Source: Umezawaea endophytica
GTDB lineage: Bacteria; Actinomycetota; Actinomycetes; Mycobacteriales; Pseudonocardiaceae
NCBI RefSeq assembly: GCF_025061645.1
Contig: NZ_JANYMP010000003.1
Span: 62,001-126,000, forward strand
DNA length: 64,000 bases
Direction of reading: 5' to 3'
The notes beneath the pieces are model-generated. The model saw only the letters and a program-made list of their open reading frames with translations. It searched no databases and was not told the DNA's origin. Position 1 is the first letter of the stretch. Every line of letters starts with the position of its first letter. Position numbers and translations under genes: made by a program. Shown here in pieces: positions 52,942-62,147 of this stretch.

Positions 52942-55900
52942 CCGTTTCCGTAGTGGTAGCTGCCCGCCAGGACGTCGGCGTGGTAGCGGGGCGTGACGAT
53001 GACCAGGTTGCGCATGTCGTACACGCCGCCACCGTGCTGGATCGGCGTCACGTGGTGGATCTCGTAGCGCGCGTGCCCCGGCGTCTGCTGGGTCGGGTGC
53101 ACGAACGGGGCGTGGCCGTTCTGCATGTTGGCGATGTTACTGGCGCTGAACTGCGAACGCAGGTTCGGATCGTCCGCGACAGCTCTCCAGAAGGACTCCC
53201 TGAAGTCGCGCCAGTTGCCGAAGTTCTGGCCTTCCAACTGACGTGCGACCTGGCCGGGGAACGGGCCCGCGTTGCCGTGCGACCCGCGCAGCCACTGGCC
53301 GTTGACGTCGCGCATGCCGGCCGACCCGCCTGCTGTGCCCGGCAGGTTCCGCGGGTCGTCGCAGCGCATCAGGCCGAGCGGGTCGATCTCCTGTGCCGGG
53401 TTCGGCACGTACGCGCGCGGGTTGGGGCCCGCCGCGAGACCCAGCGGGTCACCGGACTCGTAGCGCCCCGTCTCCGGGCTGTAGTAGCGGAAGTAGTTGT
53501 AGTCGAGGCCGCTCTCCCGGTCGTGGTACTGGCCGGGGAACCGCAACGGCGTGTCCACGGCGGCCGTCGCCCGGCAGCCCCACACGGTGCTGTGCGCGTG
53601 GTGCGCCAGGTTCCCCGCGGGGTCGACGAGTTCGGCGGGGGCACCGACGAGGTCGGTGACGATGGCGTAGAACCGCTCGTCGAACCACTCCTGGTTCCTG
53701 GCGACGCGCTCGGTCTGGCTCACCGGGCGGAACTGGCCCGGTTCCCACTCCCACACCGTGGCGCGGCCCGAGCTGTGCGCCTGCTCGGCCAGCACCGCTC
53801 CGTCCCAGGCGAAGTCGACCTGCTCGACCACCGCCGCGCCGTCGAGCCGCTGCTTCGCGACGCGCCTGCCCAGCGGGTCGTACAGGTACCTCCACCGCAC
53901 TCCGTCCGGCGTGACGACACCGGTGAGCCTGCTGTCGTCGTCCCACTCGTACTGCCAGGTCAACGGTTTCGCGGACAGCCGCTTGTGCTGCCTGCGCACG
54001 ACGCGGCCCTGCGCGTCGTAGGTGTAGCGGACGTTCCCGGCCCTCCGCAGCAGCGTGCCGGTGTACTCGCGGGGTCCCTGGGTGTCCGGCCGCGGTGACG
54101 GCCAGGTGCCGCTGGTGGTGTTGCCCGCGGCGTCGTAGGCGTAGCGCTCGTGCCAGCCGTCGCCGTGCACCGACGTGACGCGGCCAGCGGCGTCGTGGTG
54201 GTACCGGCGCGACCCGGACAGCGCGTCCTCGACGGTCGTCAGCAGACCACCCGGCCCGTAGCCGAACGAGCGGCGCTGCAAGACCCGGCCCGCGCCGACC
54301 AGGATCTGGGAACGCAGCCGGTGCGCGTCGTCCCACGTCTGCGCGAGCAGAACACCGGTGCCCACCCGGCGTTCGAACTCCCGGCCCGCCGTGTCATAGC
54401 TGAAGCGCACCGAGTGGCCCGCCGTGTGCAGCGCCAGCGGGCGCGCGTCCGCGTCGTACTCCCACGTGCTGACGGCCCCCGACGGCGTGCGGCGGGCGAC
54501 GCGCCTGCCGAGCGCGTCGAGCGTCCAGGTGACCGTGCGGCCGTTGCAGGTCTCGGCGACGACGCGGCCCAGCCCGTCGTGCGACACGACCAGCTCGGAG
54601 TTCCCGTTGACCGCGCGCACGATCCGGCAGGCGGGGTCGTGCTCGAACGTCGTGGTGGTGTCACCGGTGCGCCGGGCGACCACGCTGCCGAGCACGTCCC
54701 GTTCGTAGCGGGTGGTCCGACCGGCGACCCGGCGTTCGACGAGCTGGCCCGTCGCGTCGTACGCGTACTCGACGACCCGGCCGTCGAAGTCGGTCTCGCG
54801 CACCAGCCTGCCCGCCGCGTCGTGGTCGTACGCCCACACCTGGCCCTGCGCGTCGGTGACCCGGACGAGCCGCAACGTCCTGTCGTAGGTGAACTCGTGC
54901 CGCGCCCCGTCCGGTCCTGTTTGGACCGACGGCAGGTCGAAGTGGGTGAACTCGGTGCGGCTGGACCGGCCCGCGGCGTCGGTGTGGGAGGTCACGTTGC
55001 CCTCGCCGTCGTACGTCCAGTGCTCGGTCTCACCGTCCGCCGCCGATCGGGAGAGCAGCCCACCCTCGACCGTCCACCGGAAGGAGGTGGCGTTGCCCGC
55101 AGCGTCCACAATGGACCTCACCCGGCCGAACGCGTCGCGGACGTACCGCGTAGTGCCTCCGCCAGGAGCGGTGACGGACGTGGTCAGCCCCGCGGCGTCC
55201 GTCCCGATGAGTCGCACCTGCCCCAGCGCGTCCGTCACCGACGTGGGGTTGCCGTGGTCGTCGTGGCCGATCCGGGTCACCGCGCCCACCGGGTCGGTGA
55301 TCGTGACGAGGTTGCCGCGCTCGTCGTACTCCCGCCGCCACAGGGCGCCGTCGGGCTCGACGACCGTCAGCGGCTGCCGGAACTCGTTGCGCGCCACGGT
55401 GGTCTCGTGCCCGTCCGGCCTCCGCACCGACGTGAGCGCGCCCGAGTCGTCGTAGGTGTAGCGGGTGGTGTGCCCGAGCGCGTCGGTGCGGGACAGCAGG
55501 TTGTCGAAGCGGTCCCACTCGCTGACCGCGGCGTTGCCCAGCGGGTCGACCTCGCGCACGATCTGCCGGAGTTCGTTGAGGTGGAACGTCGTGCGCGCGC
55601 CGAGCGCGTCGGTGAACACCGTGACGCCGTCGCCGTACTCGAAGGCGCCGTCCATGAACCCGTCGGAGCCGACGTTGCGCACGCAGCGGCCCGCCTCGTC
55701 GTAGACGTAGCGGTACCGGGTGCCGTTGCGGTCCTGCCAGTCGGTGACGCGGCCCTCGGCGTCGTAGCCGAAGCGCAGCGGAGCACCGGACGAGTTCACC
55801 ACCTCGGTCAGCCTGCCGTCGACGTAGCCGAACCGGACCAGCGGGACCTCCGGCTCGATGCTGGTGAGGAACAGCGCGGTGATCAGGCCCTCGGAGGTGT

Positions 55901-57539
55901 GGACGCCGATCCGGTACCCGCCGGAGTGGCGGATGCCGGTGAGCACGCCGTCGACGTCCCGGTCGAGGTCGATCCGGTGGCCGTTGCGGTCGGTGATGGC
56001 GGTCAGCGGCAGGGCCGCGGTGGTGCCTGCGGTGAAGTGCCTGGTGTGCCCGGATTCCGGGTCCGTGACGGCGTAGCCGTCCACCGTGCCGTGCAACGGC
56101 CAGCGCGGGCCGACCTCGGGCAGCACCGGTCCCGTCGACGGTCGCTGGTAGACCAGGCGCATGCCGTCGTCCGCGACGAACACGACGCCGAACGCGTCCA
56201 CCTCCAGCCTCTGGTCCACAGTGGACGCCCAGGACGCGCCGAAGTGGCGGCCGTGCCGGTAGGACGAGAGGTGCGTCCTGGACAGCACGAGCGGGAGCAC
56301 GCCCGCGAGTTCGACGTCGGTCTGCGGCAGCACCATCTCGCCGCTCGCGACGTCGACCGGGTCGTTGCAGGTGTTGCGCCGGCTCTCCGGTGTGCGGGTG
56401 TCGTTGGGGTTGTCGGGGCGGCTCGGCGAGGTGTCCGTGCGGGCGGGGACCGAGGACGGGGACGTGGTGCTCGACGGCGACGTCGTGGCACTGCTGGGAG
56501 AGGTCGTGCCTGGGCTGCTCGACGGGGACGTGCTCGGGCTCGACGGGGACGTCGTGGTGCTGCTGGGAGAGGTCGTGCCCGACGTGCTGGAGGGGCTCGT
56601 CGTGTCGGGCGAGCTCGAGGTGCTGGAGGGACTCGTGGTCCCCGATGAACCCGTGGTGCTGGAAGGACTTGTCGTGCCGGACGGGCTCGTGGCCCCGGAC
56701 GGGCTGGTCACGTCGGCGCTCGACGGGCGGACCCCGTCCGGCGCGTGCGGAGCGCCTCCCGCGCCGCGGGCGCTCCTGCGCAGCGAGCCGAGCCCCTTCT
56801 GGATGGCGGCCCAGATCTCGTCCAGCCTCTTCAGCAGCGGCATGAGCTTGTTCAGCGACCGCACCAGCTTCTGGATGAAGTCGCTGATCCGGCGCACCCA
56901 CGTGGCGATCAGCGCGACGGCCTCGGGGACCACGGCCGCGGTGCCGATGCCGAGCGTGCCCGCGATCTGCGCGATCCAGCGCGGGATGCGCGCGAGCAGC
57001 GAGGCGACGCAGTCCGCGATCAGGTCGCGCACGGTCTCCCGGACCACGCCGACCAGCACGCCCGCGACCTGGACGACCGTGCCGATGGTGTCGGCGGCCT
57101 TCGCCGCGCTCGACAGGTGTTCGGACTGCGCCTTGGCGTTGGCGCGGTAGGCGTCCGCGCTCGCGCCGGTCCACCCGGCCGTGCCAGCGTTGACCTCGGT
57201 CACGAAGTCCTGCTGCGCGGTGCCGATCGCGGCGGACACGTTCTTCCACGTCGCGGAGTACGACGCGATCGTGTCCGGGTCCCCCGCCAGCCAGTCCAGC
57301 GCGTCCGACAGCGGTTTGACGTGTTCCATCAACCAGGAGACGGCGTAGGACAGCAGGGTGCCGACCGGGTCGGCGATCAAGCCGAGCGCTTCGAGGCCAC
57401 CACCGGCGAGACCGAGACCGGACTCCAGCCACGAACCCGACGTGATGCCGGACGACAGGTCGTTGACGGACTCCAGGATGCCGATGCCGCTGACCGCGGT
57501 CGTGGAGTCCTGGCGTTGCGCGACCAGGGGGTTGCTCAT
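52938..57539 (-). CDS. RHS polymorphic toxin with a colicin-type HNH DNase tip
   Basis: The 1533-residue protein has an N-terminal ESX-type helical region (about 1-260, GWTGASADAY resembling WXG proteins), a Ser/Thr/Pro repeat linker (about 275-365), a DUF6531 start (NDPVDVASGEMVLPQTDVEL), many YD repeats and the RHS core end (RYYSPETGRYESGDPLGL). The tip ends YEIHHVTPIQHGGGVYDM, matching colicin E9 DNases: His1495, His1496, Asn1511 and His1520. The third metal His of colicin E9 (His131) is Leu1524 here. It is probably exported by a type VII system to kill competitors. It overlaps genes on both sides by four bases. Confidence 0.9.
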   Translation of the reverse strand: MSNPLVAQRQDSTTAVSGIGILESVNDLSSGITSGSWLESGLGLAGGGLEALGLIADPVGTLLSYAVSWLMEHVKPLSDALDWLAGDPDTIASYSATWKNVSAAIGTAQQDFVTEVNAGTAGWTGASADAYRANAKAQSEHLSSAAKAADTIGTVVQVAGVLVGVVRETVRDLIADCVASLLARIPRWIAQIAGTLGIGTAAVVPEAVALIATWVRRISDFIQKLVRSLNKLMPLLKRLDEIWAAIQKGLGSLRRSARGAGGAPHAPDGVRPSSADVTSPSGATSPSGTTSPSSTTGSSGTTSPSSTSSSPDTTSPSSTSGTTSPSSTTTSPSSPSTSPSSSPGTTSPSSATTSPSSTTSPSSVPARTDTSPSRPDNPNDTRTPESRRNTCNDPVDVASGEMVLPQTDVELAGVLPLVLSRTHLSSYRHGRHFGASWASTVDQRLEVDAFGVVFVADDGMRLVYQRPSTGPVLPEVGPRWPLHGTVDGYAVTDPESGHTRHFTAGTTAALPLTAITDRNGHRIDLDRDVDGVLTGIRHSGGYRIGVHTSEGLITALFLTSIEPEVPLVRFGYVDGRLTEVVNSSGAPLRFGYDAEGRVTDWQDRNGTRYRYVYDEAGRCVRNVGSDGFMDGAFEYGDGVTVFTDALGARTTFHLNELRQIVREVDPLGNAAVSEWDRFDNLLSRTDALGHTTRYTYDDSGALTSVRRPDGHETTVARNEFRQPLTVVEPDGALWRREYDERGNLVTITDPVGAVTRIGHDDHGNPTSVTDALGQVRLIGTDAAGLTTSVTAPGGGTTRYVRDAFGRVRSIVDAAGNATSFRWTVEGGLLSRSAADGETEHWTYDGEGNVTSHTDAAGRSSRTEFTHFDLPSVQTGPDGARHEFTYDRTLRLVRVTDAQGQVWAYDHDAAGRLVRETDFDGRVVEYAYDATGQLVERRVAGRTTRYERDVLGSVVARRTGDTTTTFEHDPACRIVRAVNGNSELVVSHDGLGRVVAETCNGRTVTWTLDALGRRVARRTPSGAVSTWEYDADARPLALHTAGHSVRFSYDTAGREFERRVGTGVLLAQTWDDAHRLRSQILVGAGRVLQRRSFGYGPGGLLTTVEDALSGSRRYHHDAAGRVTSVHGDGWHERYAYDAAGNTTSGTWPSPRPDTQGPREYTGTLLRRAGNVRYTYDAQGRVVRRQHKRLSAKPLTWQYEWDDDSRLTGVVTPDGVRWRYLYDPLGRRVAKQRLDGAAVVEQVDFAWDGAVLAEQAHSSGRATVWEWEPGQFRPVSQTERVARNQEWFDERFYAIVTDLVGAPAELVDPAGNLAHHAHSTVWGCRATAAVDTPLRFPGQYHDRESGLDYNYFRYYSPETGRYESGDPLGLAAGPNPRAYVPNPAQEIDPLGLMRCDDPRNLPGTAGGSAGMRDVNGQWLRGSHGNAGPFPGQVARQLEGQNFGNWRDFRESFWRAVADDPNLRSQFSASNIANMQNGHAPFVHPTQQTPGHARYEIHHVTPIQHGGGVYDMRNLVIVTPRYHADVLAGSYHYGNG
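56445..56715. repeat. Ser/Thr/Pro codon repeat inside the RHS gene
   Basis: The DNA repeats units encoding TSPSS/TSPSG with small changes, about 90 residues in all. It encodes a flexible low-complexity linker between the ESX-like head and the RHS shell. Repeat length is likely to vary between strains by slippage. Confidence 0.8.
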
Positions 57540-57835
57540 GGCCCGAACGCCTGCCGGTTGGCGTCGTCGACGGCCTGGTACTGCTCGGCCGTCTGCCGCA
57601 TCTCGGTGGCGGTGAACTCCATCGAGGTGATGGCCTCCGCGATGGCGTCCATGCCGCTCTGCTCGACGGGGTCGACCACCGGCGGGAAGAACTGGCAGAT
57701 CTGTCCGTACGCCTCCGTGGGGAGGCTCACCGTGCGCGCGGCGTCGAGCGCGGCGGTCAACTGGTCGCGGATGCCGTTGAGCCGGGAGGCGTGCGCCCGC
57801 AGCTCACCGGTGACCAACCCAAAGCCGTCGGACAT
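57536..57835 (-). CDS. Small ESX/type VII secretion-associated helical protein
   Basis: The 99-residue protein is predicted to be mostly helical: LVTGELRAHASRLNGIRDQLTAALDAA, then MEFTATEMRQTAEQYQAVDDANRQAF. This looks like WXG100-superfamily or ESX-1 target proteins (DUF2580-like), although no WXG is seen. It overlaps the RHS start by four bases, so it may be the export partner of the toxin. The Met at 57835 begins the conserved part. Confidence 0.75.
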   Translation of the reverse strand: MSDGFGLVTGELRAHASRLNGIRDQLTAALDAARTVSLPTEAYGQICQFFPPVVDPVEQSGMDAIAEAITSMEFTATEMRQTAEQYQAVDDANRQAFGP

Positions 57836-57854
57836 CAGACCCCCTGATTCGCCA

Positions 57855-58319
57855 CTAGTGCAGGATCGAGCCGCCGTCCCAGTCGTCGTCCTCGGCCAGC
57901 CCACCGATGGGGCGGTACCCGGCGTCCGGGTCGGGCTGCTGCTCCACCGGTTCCGGGAAGCGCTGCCGGTACCCCTCCACGACGGTGTCGATGGTGGGCT
58001 GGTCGTCCCCGATGGTCGCCTGCATGGCTTCCGACACCTGGGCGGCGAGCTTGCCCTGCGCCCGTTGGACGCAGGCCATGACCTGCGCGGCGACCTCGGC
58101 GCCCCGGTGTTCGGAGATCCGGTCGGTCAGCTCCAGGTTCGACAGCGCGCCCGAGCTGTTCACGGTCACCCTGACCATTCCGTCCGGCGTCGACTCGGTG
58201 GCGCTGACCGCGGACACCGCGGACCCCATCTGCTGGTAGCGCACGGCTTTCTGCTCGGCCTGCCGCGCCCATTCCTCCAGTTGGCGCTCGACCTGCTCCG
58301 GGCTCCCGCCACCGATCAC
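57855..58319 (-). CDS. YbaB/EbfC-family protein of the ESX toxin operon
   Basis: The 154-residue protein has VRVTVNSSGALSNLELTDRISEHRGAEVAAQVMACVQRAQGKLAAQVSEAM, the YbaB/EbfC DNA-binding family core, with an acidic C-terminal tail (EDDDWDGG). Such proteins are common first genes of actinobacterial WXG-RHS toxin loci, possibly as chaperones. The GTG at 58319 has GGGGAGG upstream; another GTG at 58325 is possible. The next gene starts 19 bp later. Confidence 0.8.
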   Translation of the reverse strand: MIGGGSPEQVERQLEEWARQAEQKAVRYQQMGSAVSAVSATESTPDGMVRVTVNSSGALSNLELTDRISEHRGAEVAAQVMACVQRAQGKLAAQVSEAMQATIGDDQPTIDTVVEGYRQRFPEPVEQQPDPDAGYRPIGGLAEDDDWDGGSILH

Positions 58320-58399
58320 GTGCACCTCCCCGCGCCCGTCCCATGGTCGTACGGACCACTTCGCCCCGGCATTTTTCGAGCCAGGATCACACGAACGGA

Positions 58400-58450
58400 C
58401 CAAGGGAGGGATCTCCTCGACCGGTGGCGTCGAGGAGATCCCTCCCTTGG
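58400..58450. terminator. Perfect 22-bp hairpin
   Basis: Arms at 58400-58421 and 58429-58450 are perfectly complementary with a 7-base loop. It lies just past the reductase stop at 58460 and upstream of the toxin operon, insulating the two units. Confidence 0.8.
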
Positions 58451-58459
58451 TCGGAGGAG

Positions 58460-59899
58460 TCAGCGGCCGTAGGCCTCCAGCAGGCGCAGCCACACCTCGC
58501 TGACGGTGGGGAACGCCGGGACCGGGTGCCACAACCGGTCCAGCGGCACCTCGGCGACGATCGCGATCGTGGCGGCGTGCAGCAGTTCCGCGACGTCCGG
58601 GCCCGCGAGCGTGAAGCCGACGACCACCTGCCGGTCCTCGTCGACGACCATTCGAGCGTGGCCCCGGTAGCCCTCGGCGTGCAGGGAGGACGCGGCGACC
58701 GCGGCCAGGTCGTGGTCCACCACGCGAATCCGCAGCCCGGCGGCCTCGGCGGCGGCAGCGGTCAGGCCCACCGACGCGATCTCCGGTTCGGTGAACACCA
58801 CCTGCGGCACCGCGCGCTCGTCGGCCGTCGCCACGTGACGACCCCACCGGCCGTCCTCGACCGCTGTGCCCTTCGCGCGGGCCACGATCACGTCACCCAC
58901 CGCGCGAGCCTGGTACTTGCCCTGGTGGGTAAGGAGAACACGGCGGTTCACGTCACCGGCGGCGTACAGCCAGCCCCCGTCGAGCGGTTCACCACCACCG
59001 TCGACGACCCGCAGCGTGTCGTCGACCTCGAGCCAGGCGCCCGGCTTCAGGCCGATGCCGTCCAGGCCGATGTCCGCGGTGTTCGGCGTGCGGCCGATCG
59101 CCACCAGGAGTTCGTCGGCGTCCACCTGCTCACCGGTGGTGAGCGTGATGGACACCGTTCCGTCGTCGTTGCGCTTCACGGACCCGGCCTCGGCGCCGAC
59201 GCGCACCGAGACACCCTTGTCCCGCAACGACTCCACGACCAGCTCGCCGGCGAACGGTTCCGCGAGGTGCAGCACGCCGTCGCGGGCCAGCACCGTCACC
59301 GACGATCCGAGGCCTGCGAACGCGGTCGCCATCTCCGACGCCACGACACCGCCGCCGATGACCGCGAGCCTGCCGGGGACGCTGCTCGCGGCGGCCGTTT
59401 CCCTGCTGGTCCACGGTTTCGCGTCGCGCAGGCCGGGGATGTCCGGGACCAGCGCACCGCTCCCGGTCGCCACGACCACGGCGTGCCGCGCGGTCAGCGA
59501 GGTCGTGGAGCCGTCCGCGCCGGTCACCTCCACCACGCGGGCGGACCTGATCCGGCCGTGACCGCGGTGCAGCGGAACGCCGATCTGCTCCAGCCAGGAC
59601 GCCTGGCCGTCGTCCTGCCAGTTCGAGGCGAACGCGTCGCGGCGGCGGAGCACGGCCGCCACGTCCAGTTCACCCGTCACGGCCTCCCGCGCGCCGGGCA
59701 CCTGCCGGGCGGCCCGCAGCGCGGCGCCGCTGCGCAGCAGCGCCTTCGTCGGCATGCACGCCCAGTAGGAGCACTCGCCGCCGACCAGTTCCCGCTCGAC
59801 GACGGCAGCGGTCAAACCGCCCCGCACCACCCGGTCCGCGACGTTCTCGCCGACCGGGCCCGCGCCGATGATCACGACGTCGTACGTGGTCGTGCCCAC
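58460..59899 (-). CDS. Flavin-dependent disulfide oxidoreductase (class I pyridine nucleotide type)
   Basis: The 479-residue protein has VVIIGAGPVGENVAD, the redox pair in GGECSYWACMPTKA (Cys-four-residues-Cys), a second Rossmann motif (LAVIGGGVVASEMA) and GWLYAAGDVN. The pattern is that of dihydrolipoamide dehydrogenase/mercuric reductase relatives, but the CSYWAC active site marks an actinobacterial subclass with unknown substrate. The gene follows the membrane-protein gene by one base gap, so they are co-transcribed from the TetR-type promoter near 60.6 kb. The GTG start has GGAGAGCTGAC upstream. Confidence 0.88.
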   Translation of the reverse strand: MGTTTYDVVIIGAGPVGENVADRVVRGGLTAAVVERELVGGECSYWACMPTKALLRSGAALRAARQVPGAREAVTGELDVAAVLRRRDAFASNWQDDGQASWLEQIGVPLHRGHGRIRSARVVEVTGADGSTTSLTARHAVVVATGSGALVPDIPGLRDAKPWTSRETAAASSVPGRLAVIGGGVVASEMATAFAGLGSSVTVLARDGVLHLAEPFAGELVVESLRDKGVSVRVGAEAGSVKRNDDGTVSITLTTGEQVDADELLVAIGRTPNTADIGLDGIGLKPGAWLEVDDTLRVVDGGGEPLDGGWLYAAGDVNRRVLLTHQGKYQARAVGDVIVARAKGTAVEDGRWGRHVATADERAVPQVVFTEPEIASVGLTAAAAEAAGLRIRVVDHDLAAVAASSLHAEGYRGHARMVVDEDRQVVVGFTLAGPDVAELLHAATIAIVAEVPLDRLWHPVPAFPTVSEVWLRLLEAYGR

Positions 59900-59900
59900 G

Positions 59901-60458
59901 TCAGCTCTCCTTGGCGGAGCGGCCGAGGCGCAGCGCCGAGACGAGGAAGAAGACGCCGCCGAGCACCGCGTAGCCCGCCACGTTGGTCAGCACCGCGTTC
60001 GGCGCGGACGCCCCCGCGATGAACGACCCGCCCGCCAGCACGGAGATGCCCCCGCTGAGGATCATCGGCCACTGGCCGCCCATCTTGCGGCGGCCGAGCG
60101 CCACGGCCAACTGCACGAGCCCGGAGACGATCGCCCAGGCACCCCACACGCGCAGCACCGCCGGGACACCGGACGCACCGGCGACGGCCAGGCCGATGGC
60201 GGCGAGCGAGCTGATCGCGATGTTCACGTACAGGCCGACCGGCGATCCGGTGACGCGGGACGACCGGGCGTCCACGACCGCCGCGCCGACGTCGAACAGC
60301 GGGTAGATGACGACCAGGGCGATGCCGAGCGCTCCGACCTCCGCCTTGGTGGCGAACAGCAGGCCCGCCCAGACGATGGCGAACGCGAACCGGACGAAGT
60401 ACAGCCGACGCAGTGCCGGGGCGAACCCGCTGGTGGCGGGCGAGTCAAGGGTGGTCAC
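59901..60458 (-). CDS. Small membrane protein (DUF308-like)
   Basis: The 185-residue protein has about six hydrophobic segments (LYFVRFAFAIVWAGLLFA, IALVVIYPLFDVGAAVV, VNIAISSLAAIGLAVAGA, WGAWAIVSGLVQLAVAL and two more). It resembles DUF308-type acid-resistance membrane proteins. Function is unknown; it is co-expressed with the disulfide reductase. The GTG at 60458 has GGAAAGGA upstream. Confidence 0.75.
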   Translation of the reverse strand: MTTLDSPATSGFAPALRRLYFVRFAFAIVWAGLLFATKAEVGALGIALVVIYPLFDVGAAVVDARSSRVTGSPVGLYVNIAISSLAAIGLAVAGASGVPAVLRVWGAWAIVSGLVQLAVALGRRKMGGQWPMILSGGISVLAGGSFIAGASAPNAVLTNVAGYAVLGGVFFLVSALRLGRSAKES

Positions 60459-60544
60459 GATGATCCTTTCCAGGGTGTGCACCGGTGGGCGGCGGTGCCG
60501 TCCGACGTCGGGAGCGACGATCCGCTGAAGACTTCCGCTGCGAT

Positions 60545-60609
60545 ACCGAACGTTCTTTCTTGGACCAGTATTGCCACGACGGCTCAGCCTTGTCAAGACA
60601 GAACGTTCT
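60545..60609 (-). promoter_or_regulatory. Leftward promoter flanked by two AACGTT operators
   Basis: On the minus strand TTGACA (60596-60591) and AATACT (60572-60567) are 18 bases apart. A palindrome AGAACGTTCT (60600-60609) lies just upstream of the -35, and ACCGAACGTTCTTTC (60545-60559) lies just downstream of the -10. The latter is the exact reverse complement of the site at 62148-62162. A TetR-type repressor bound to both would cover the promoter of the membrane-protein/reductase operon. The rest of the gap (to 60849) shows nothing else. Confidence 0.65.
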
Positions 60610-60849
60610 ATCCCCCTCGGCGGGACTGCGACGCCGTGGACCCACACGACAGCAGTCACCCGACGCGCGGCATCAAGACCCCGCGAAAGCGCTTTCCACA
60701 CACAGAACCGTTGCGGCACAGGCGATCACGCGGACACGGGAACGCTCCCGAAACCACGCCGCCAGCACGGTTTTCCAGAGTTGTATGTAGCGATCACTCT
60801 ACAACGTTCGCGACACGTCGGCCACCGGCGGCCCGGATCGAAGCCGCGG

Positions 60850-61488
60850 TTACCGCTTCCGCTTCCCGCCGCGCTGCTCCGCCAGACCGCGGACCAGGGC
60901 GACGAACGGGGCGACCTGCGAGGTGTAGGAGATGCCGTCGAAGCTGTTGGTCACCGAGAGGCCGTCCGTCAGCGCTCGCCCGAGAACGGCCAGTTGCTTG
61001 ACGACGGCCTCGCCCTCCTCGCCGCCGTTCGGCGCGAAGACGGGGGTGAGGGCGTCCACCCAGGACGCGTGGGCGTAGTCCCGGATGCGGCGCACGGTCG
61101 CGTGGACCGCCTCGGACTCCATCTGGAGGCCGACGCTCATGGCGACCAGGAGGCGCAGGTAGTCCGGTCGCTCGTCGAGGGACCGGCACGCCGCCGTGAA
61201 CCACGCCTCGAGGCGCTCGACCGGTGCCAGGCCGTCGAACGAGGACGGGCTGGGGAACAGGGAGTGCAGCTCGCCGAAGGTGCGGTCGAGGAGCGCCGCC
61301 AGCACACCGAGCTTGTTCCCGAAGTGGTAATAGATCGAGCTGGCCGGGAGCCCGGACCCCGCGCACAGGTCCGAGATGGCCATGCCGTCGTAGCCCTTCT
61401 CGTCGATGAGGGCACGGGCCGCGTTCAAGATGACCTCACGGCTGTTCAGGCCGGCAGCGGACGGCGCGGAGCCGGGATCCCTCACCAT
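60850..61488 (-). CDS. TetR-family regulator
   Basis: The 212-residue protein has a TetR N-terminal helix-turn-helix (LNAARALIDEKGYDGMAISDLCAGSGLPASSIYYHFGNKLGVLAALL) and a long helical ligand domain. It lies 48 bp downstream of another TetR gene on the same strand. Start at the ATG 61488 or GTG 61512 is uncertain, with no strong ribosome site. The ligand is unknown. Confidence 0.85.
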   Translation of the reverse strand: MVRDPGSAPSAAGLNSREVILNAARALIDEKGYDGMAISDLCAGSGLPASSIYYHFGNKLGVLAALLDRTFGELHSLFPSPSSFDGLAPVERLEAWFTAACRSLDERPDYLRLLVAMSVGLQMESEAVHATVRRIRDYAHASWVDALTPVFAPNGGEEGEAVVKQLAVLGRALTDGLSVTNSFDGISYTSQVAPFVALVRGLAEQRGGKRKR

Positions 61489-61536
61489 GCGGCCATGATA
61501 GGTCCGCCCCACCGGGCGCCCATGATCAGGTCGACG

Positions 61537-62133
61537 TCAGGCGGGGTCGGACTGGGCGTGGGTCTTCACGAGTCCCTCGACTCCCCGCAGGAAGGTTTCG
61601 CAGACCAGGTCCGGGTCGAACAGGCAACCAGAGGCCATGGCGCCGTCGCGCAGCATAACGAAGTGCCGGGCGGCGGGCTCGGCCGACTCCTCCCGGACGC
61701 GCGCCAGCAGTTCCGCGACCGTGTCCAGGAACCACTGCCGGTGGGCGAGGACGGCCTGGTGCACCGGGTGGCCGGGATCGGAGTACTCCGCCACGGCGTT
61801 CAGGAAGGCGCACCCGCGAAAGCCCTGCGACCGGATGCCCGCCGCGATCGACTCGGCGACGGCGCGCAGGACGTCGGCGGGCGGCAGCCCGCCTGCGACG
61901 GCCGCGACCACCTGACCGCGGATGGCCTGGTCGGCGGCGCTCAGGTAAGCGAGGACGAGGTCCTCCTTGCCGGGGAAGTGCCGGTAGAAGGTGGCTCGCG
62001 TGACCTGCGCCTCGGCCAGGATCCGGTCGACCCCGACGGAGTGGATGCCCTCCGCGTAGAAGATCCCGCTCGCCGTGGTGAGCAGCCGGGTTCGCGCCTC
62101 GGACGGCCTGCTCTCAAGTTCACCGCGCACCAT
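61537..62133 (-). CDS. TetR-family regulator, probable binder of the AACGTT operators
   Basis: The 198-residue protein has the TetR HTH (ASGIFYAEGIHSVGVDRILAEAQVTRATFYRHFPGKEDLV) and the C-terminal block GFRGCAFLNAVAEYSDPGHPVH. A 15-base operator lies 15-29 bases upstream of the ATG, next to TATTAT, so it probably represses itself and, through the matching site, the membrane-protein/reductase operon. The -10-like TATTAT is only about seven bases from the ATG, suggesting a leaderless mRNA. It is a paralogue of the divergent regulator at 62208. Confidence 0.87.
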   Translation of the reverse strand: MVRGELESRPSEARTRLLTTASGIFYAEGIHSVGVDRILAEAQVTRATFYRHFPGKEDLVLAYLSAADQAIRGQVVAAVAGGLPPADVLRAVAESIAAGIRSQGFRGCAFLNAVAEYSDPGHPVHQAVLAHRQWFLDTVAELLARVREESAEPAARHFVMLRDGAMASGCLFDPDLVCETFLRGVEGLVKTHAQSDPA

Positions 62134-62147
62134 CGGACCATAATAGC

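Noticed and set aside
56445-56715. CRISPR-like or satellite repeat
   Set aside because: The units are short codon repeats in frame within the RHS gene, with no spacers.
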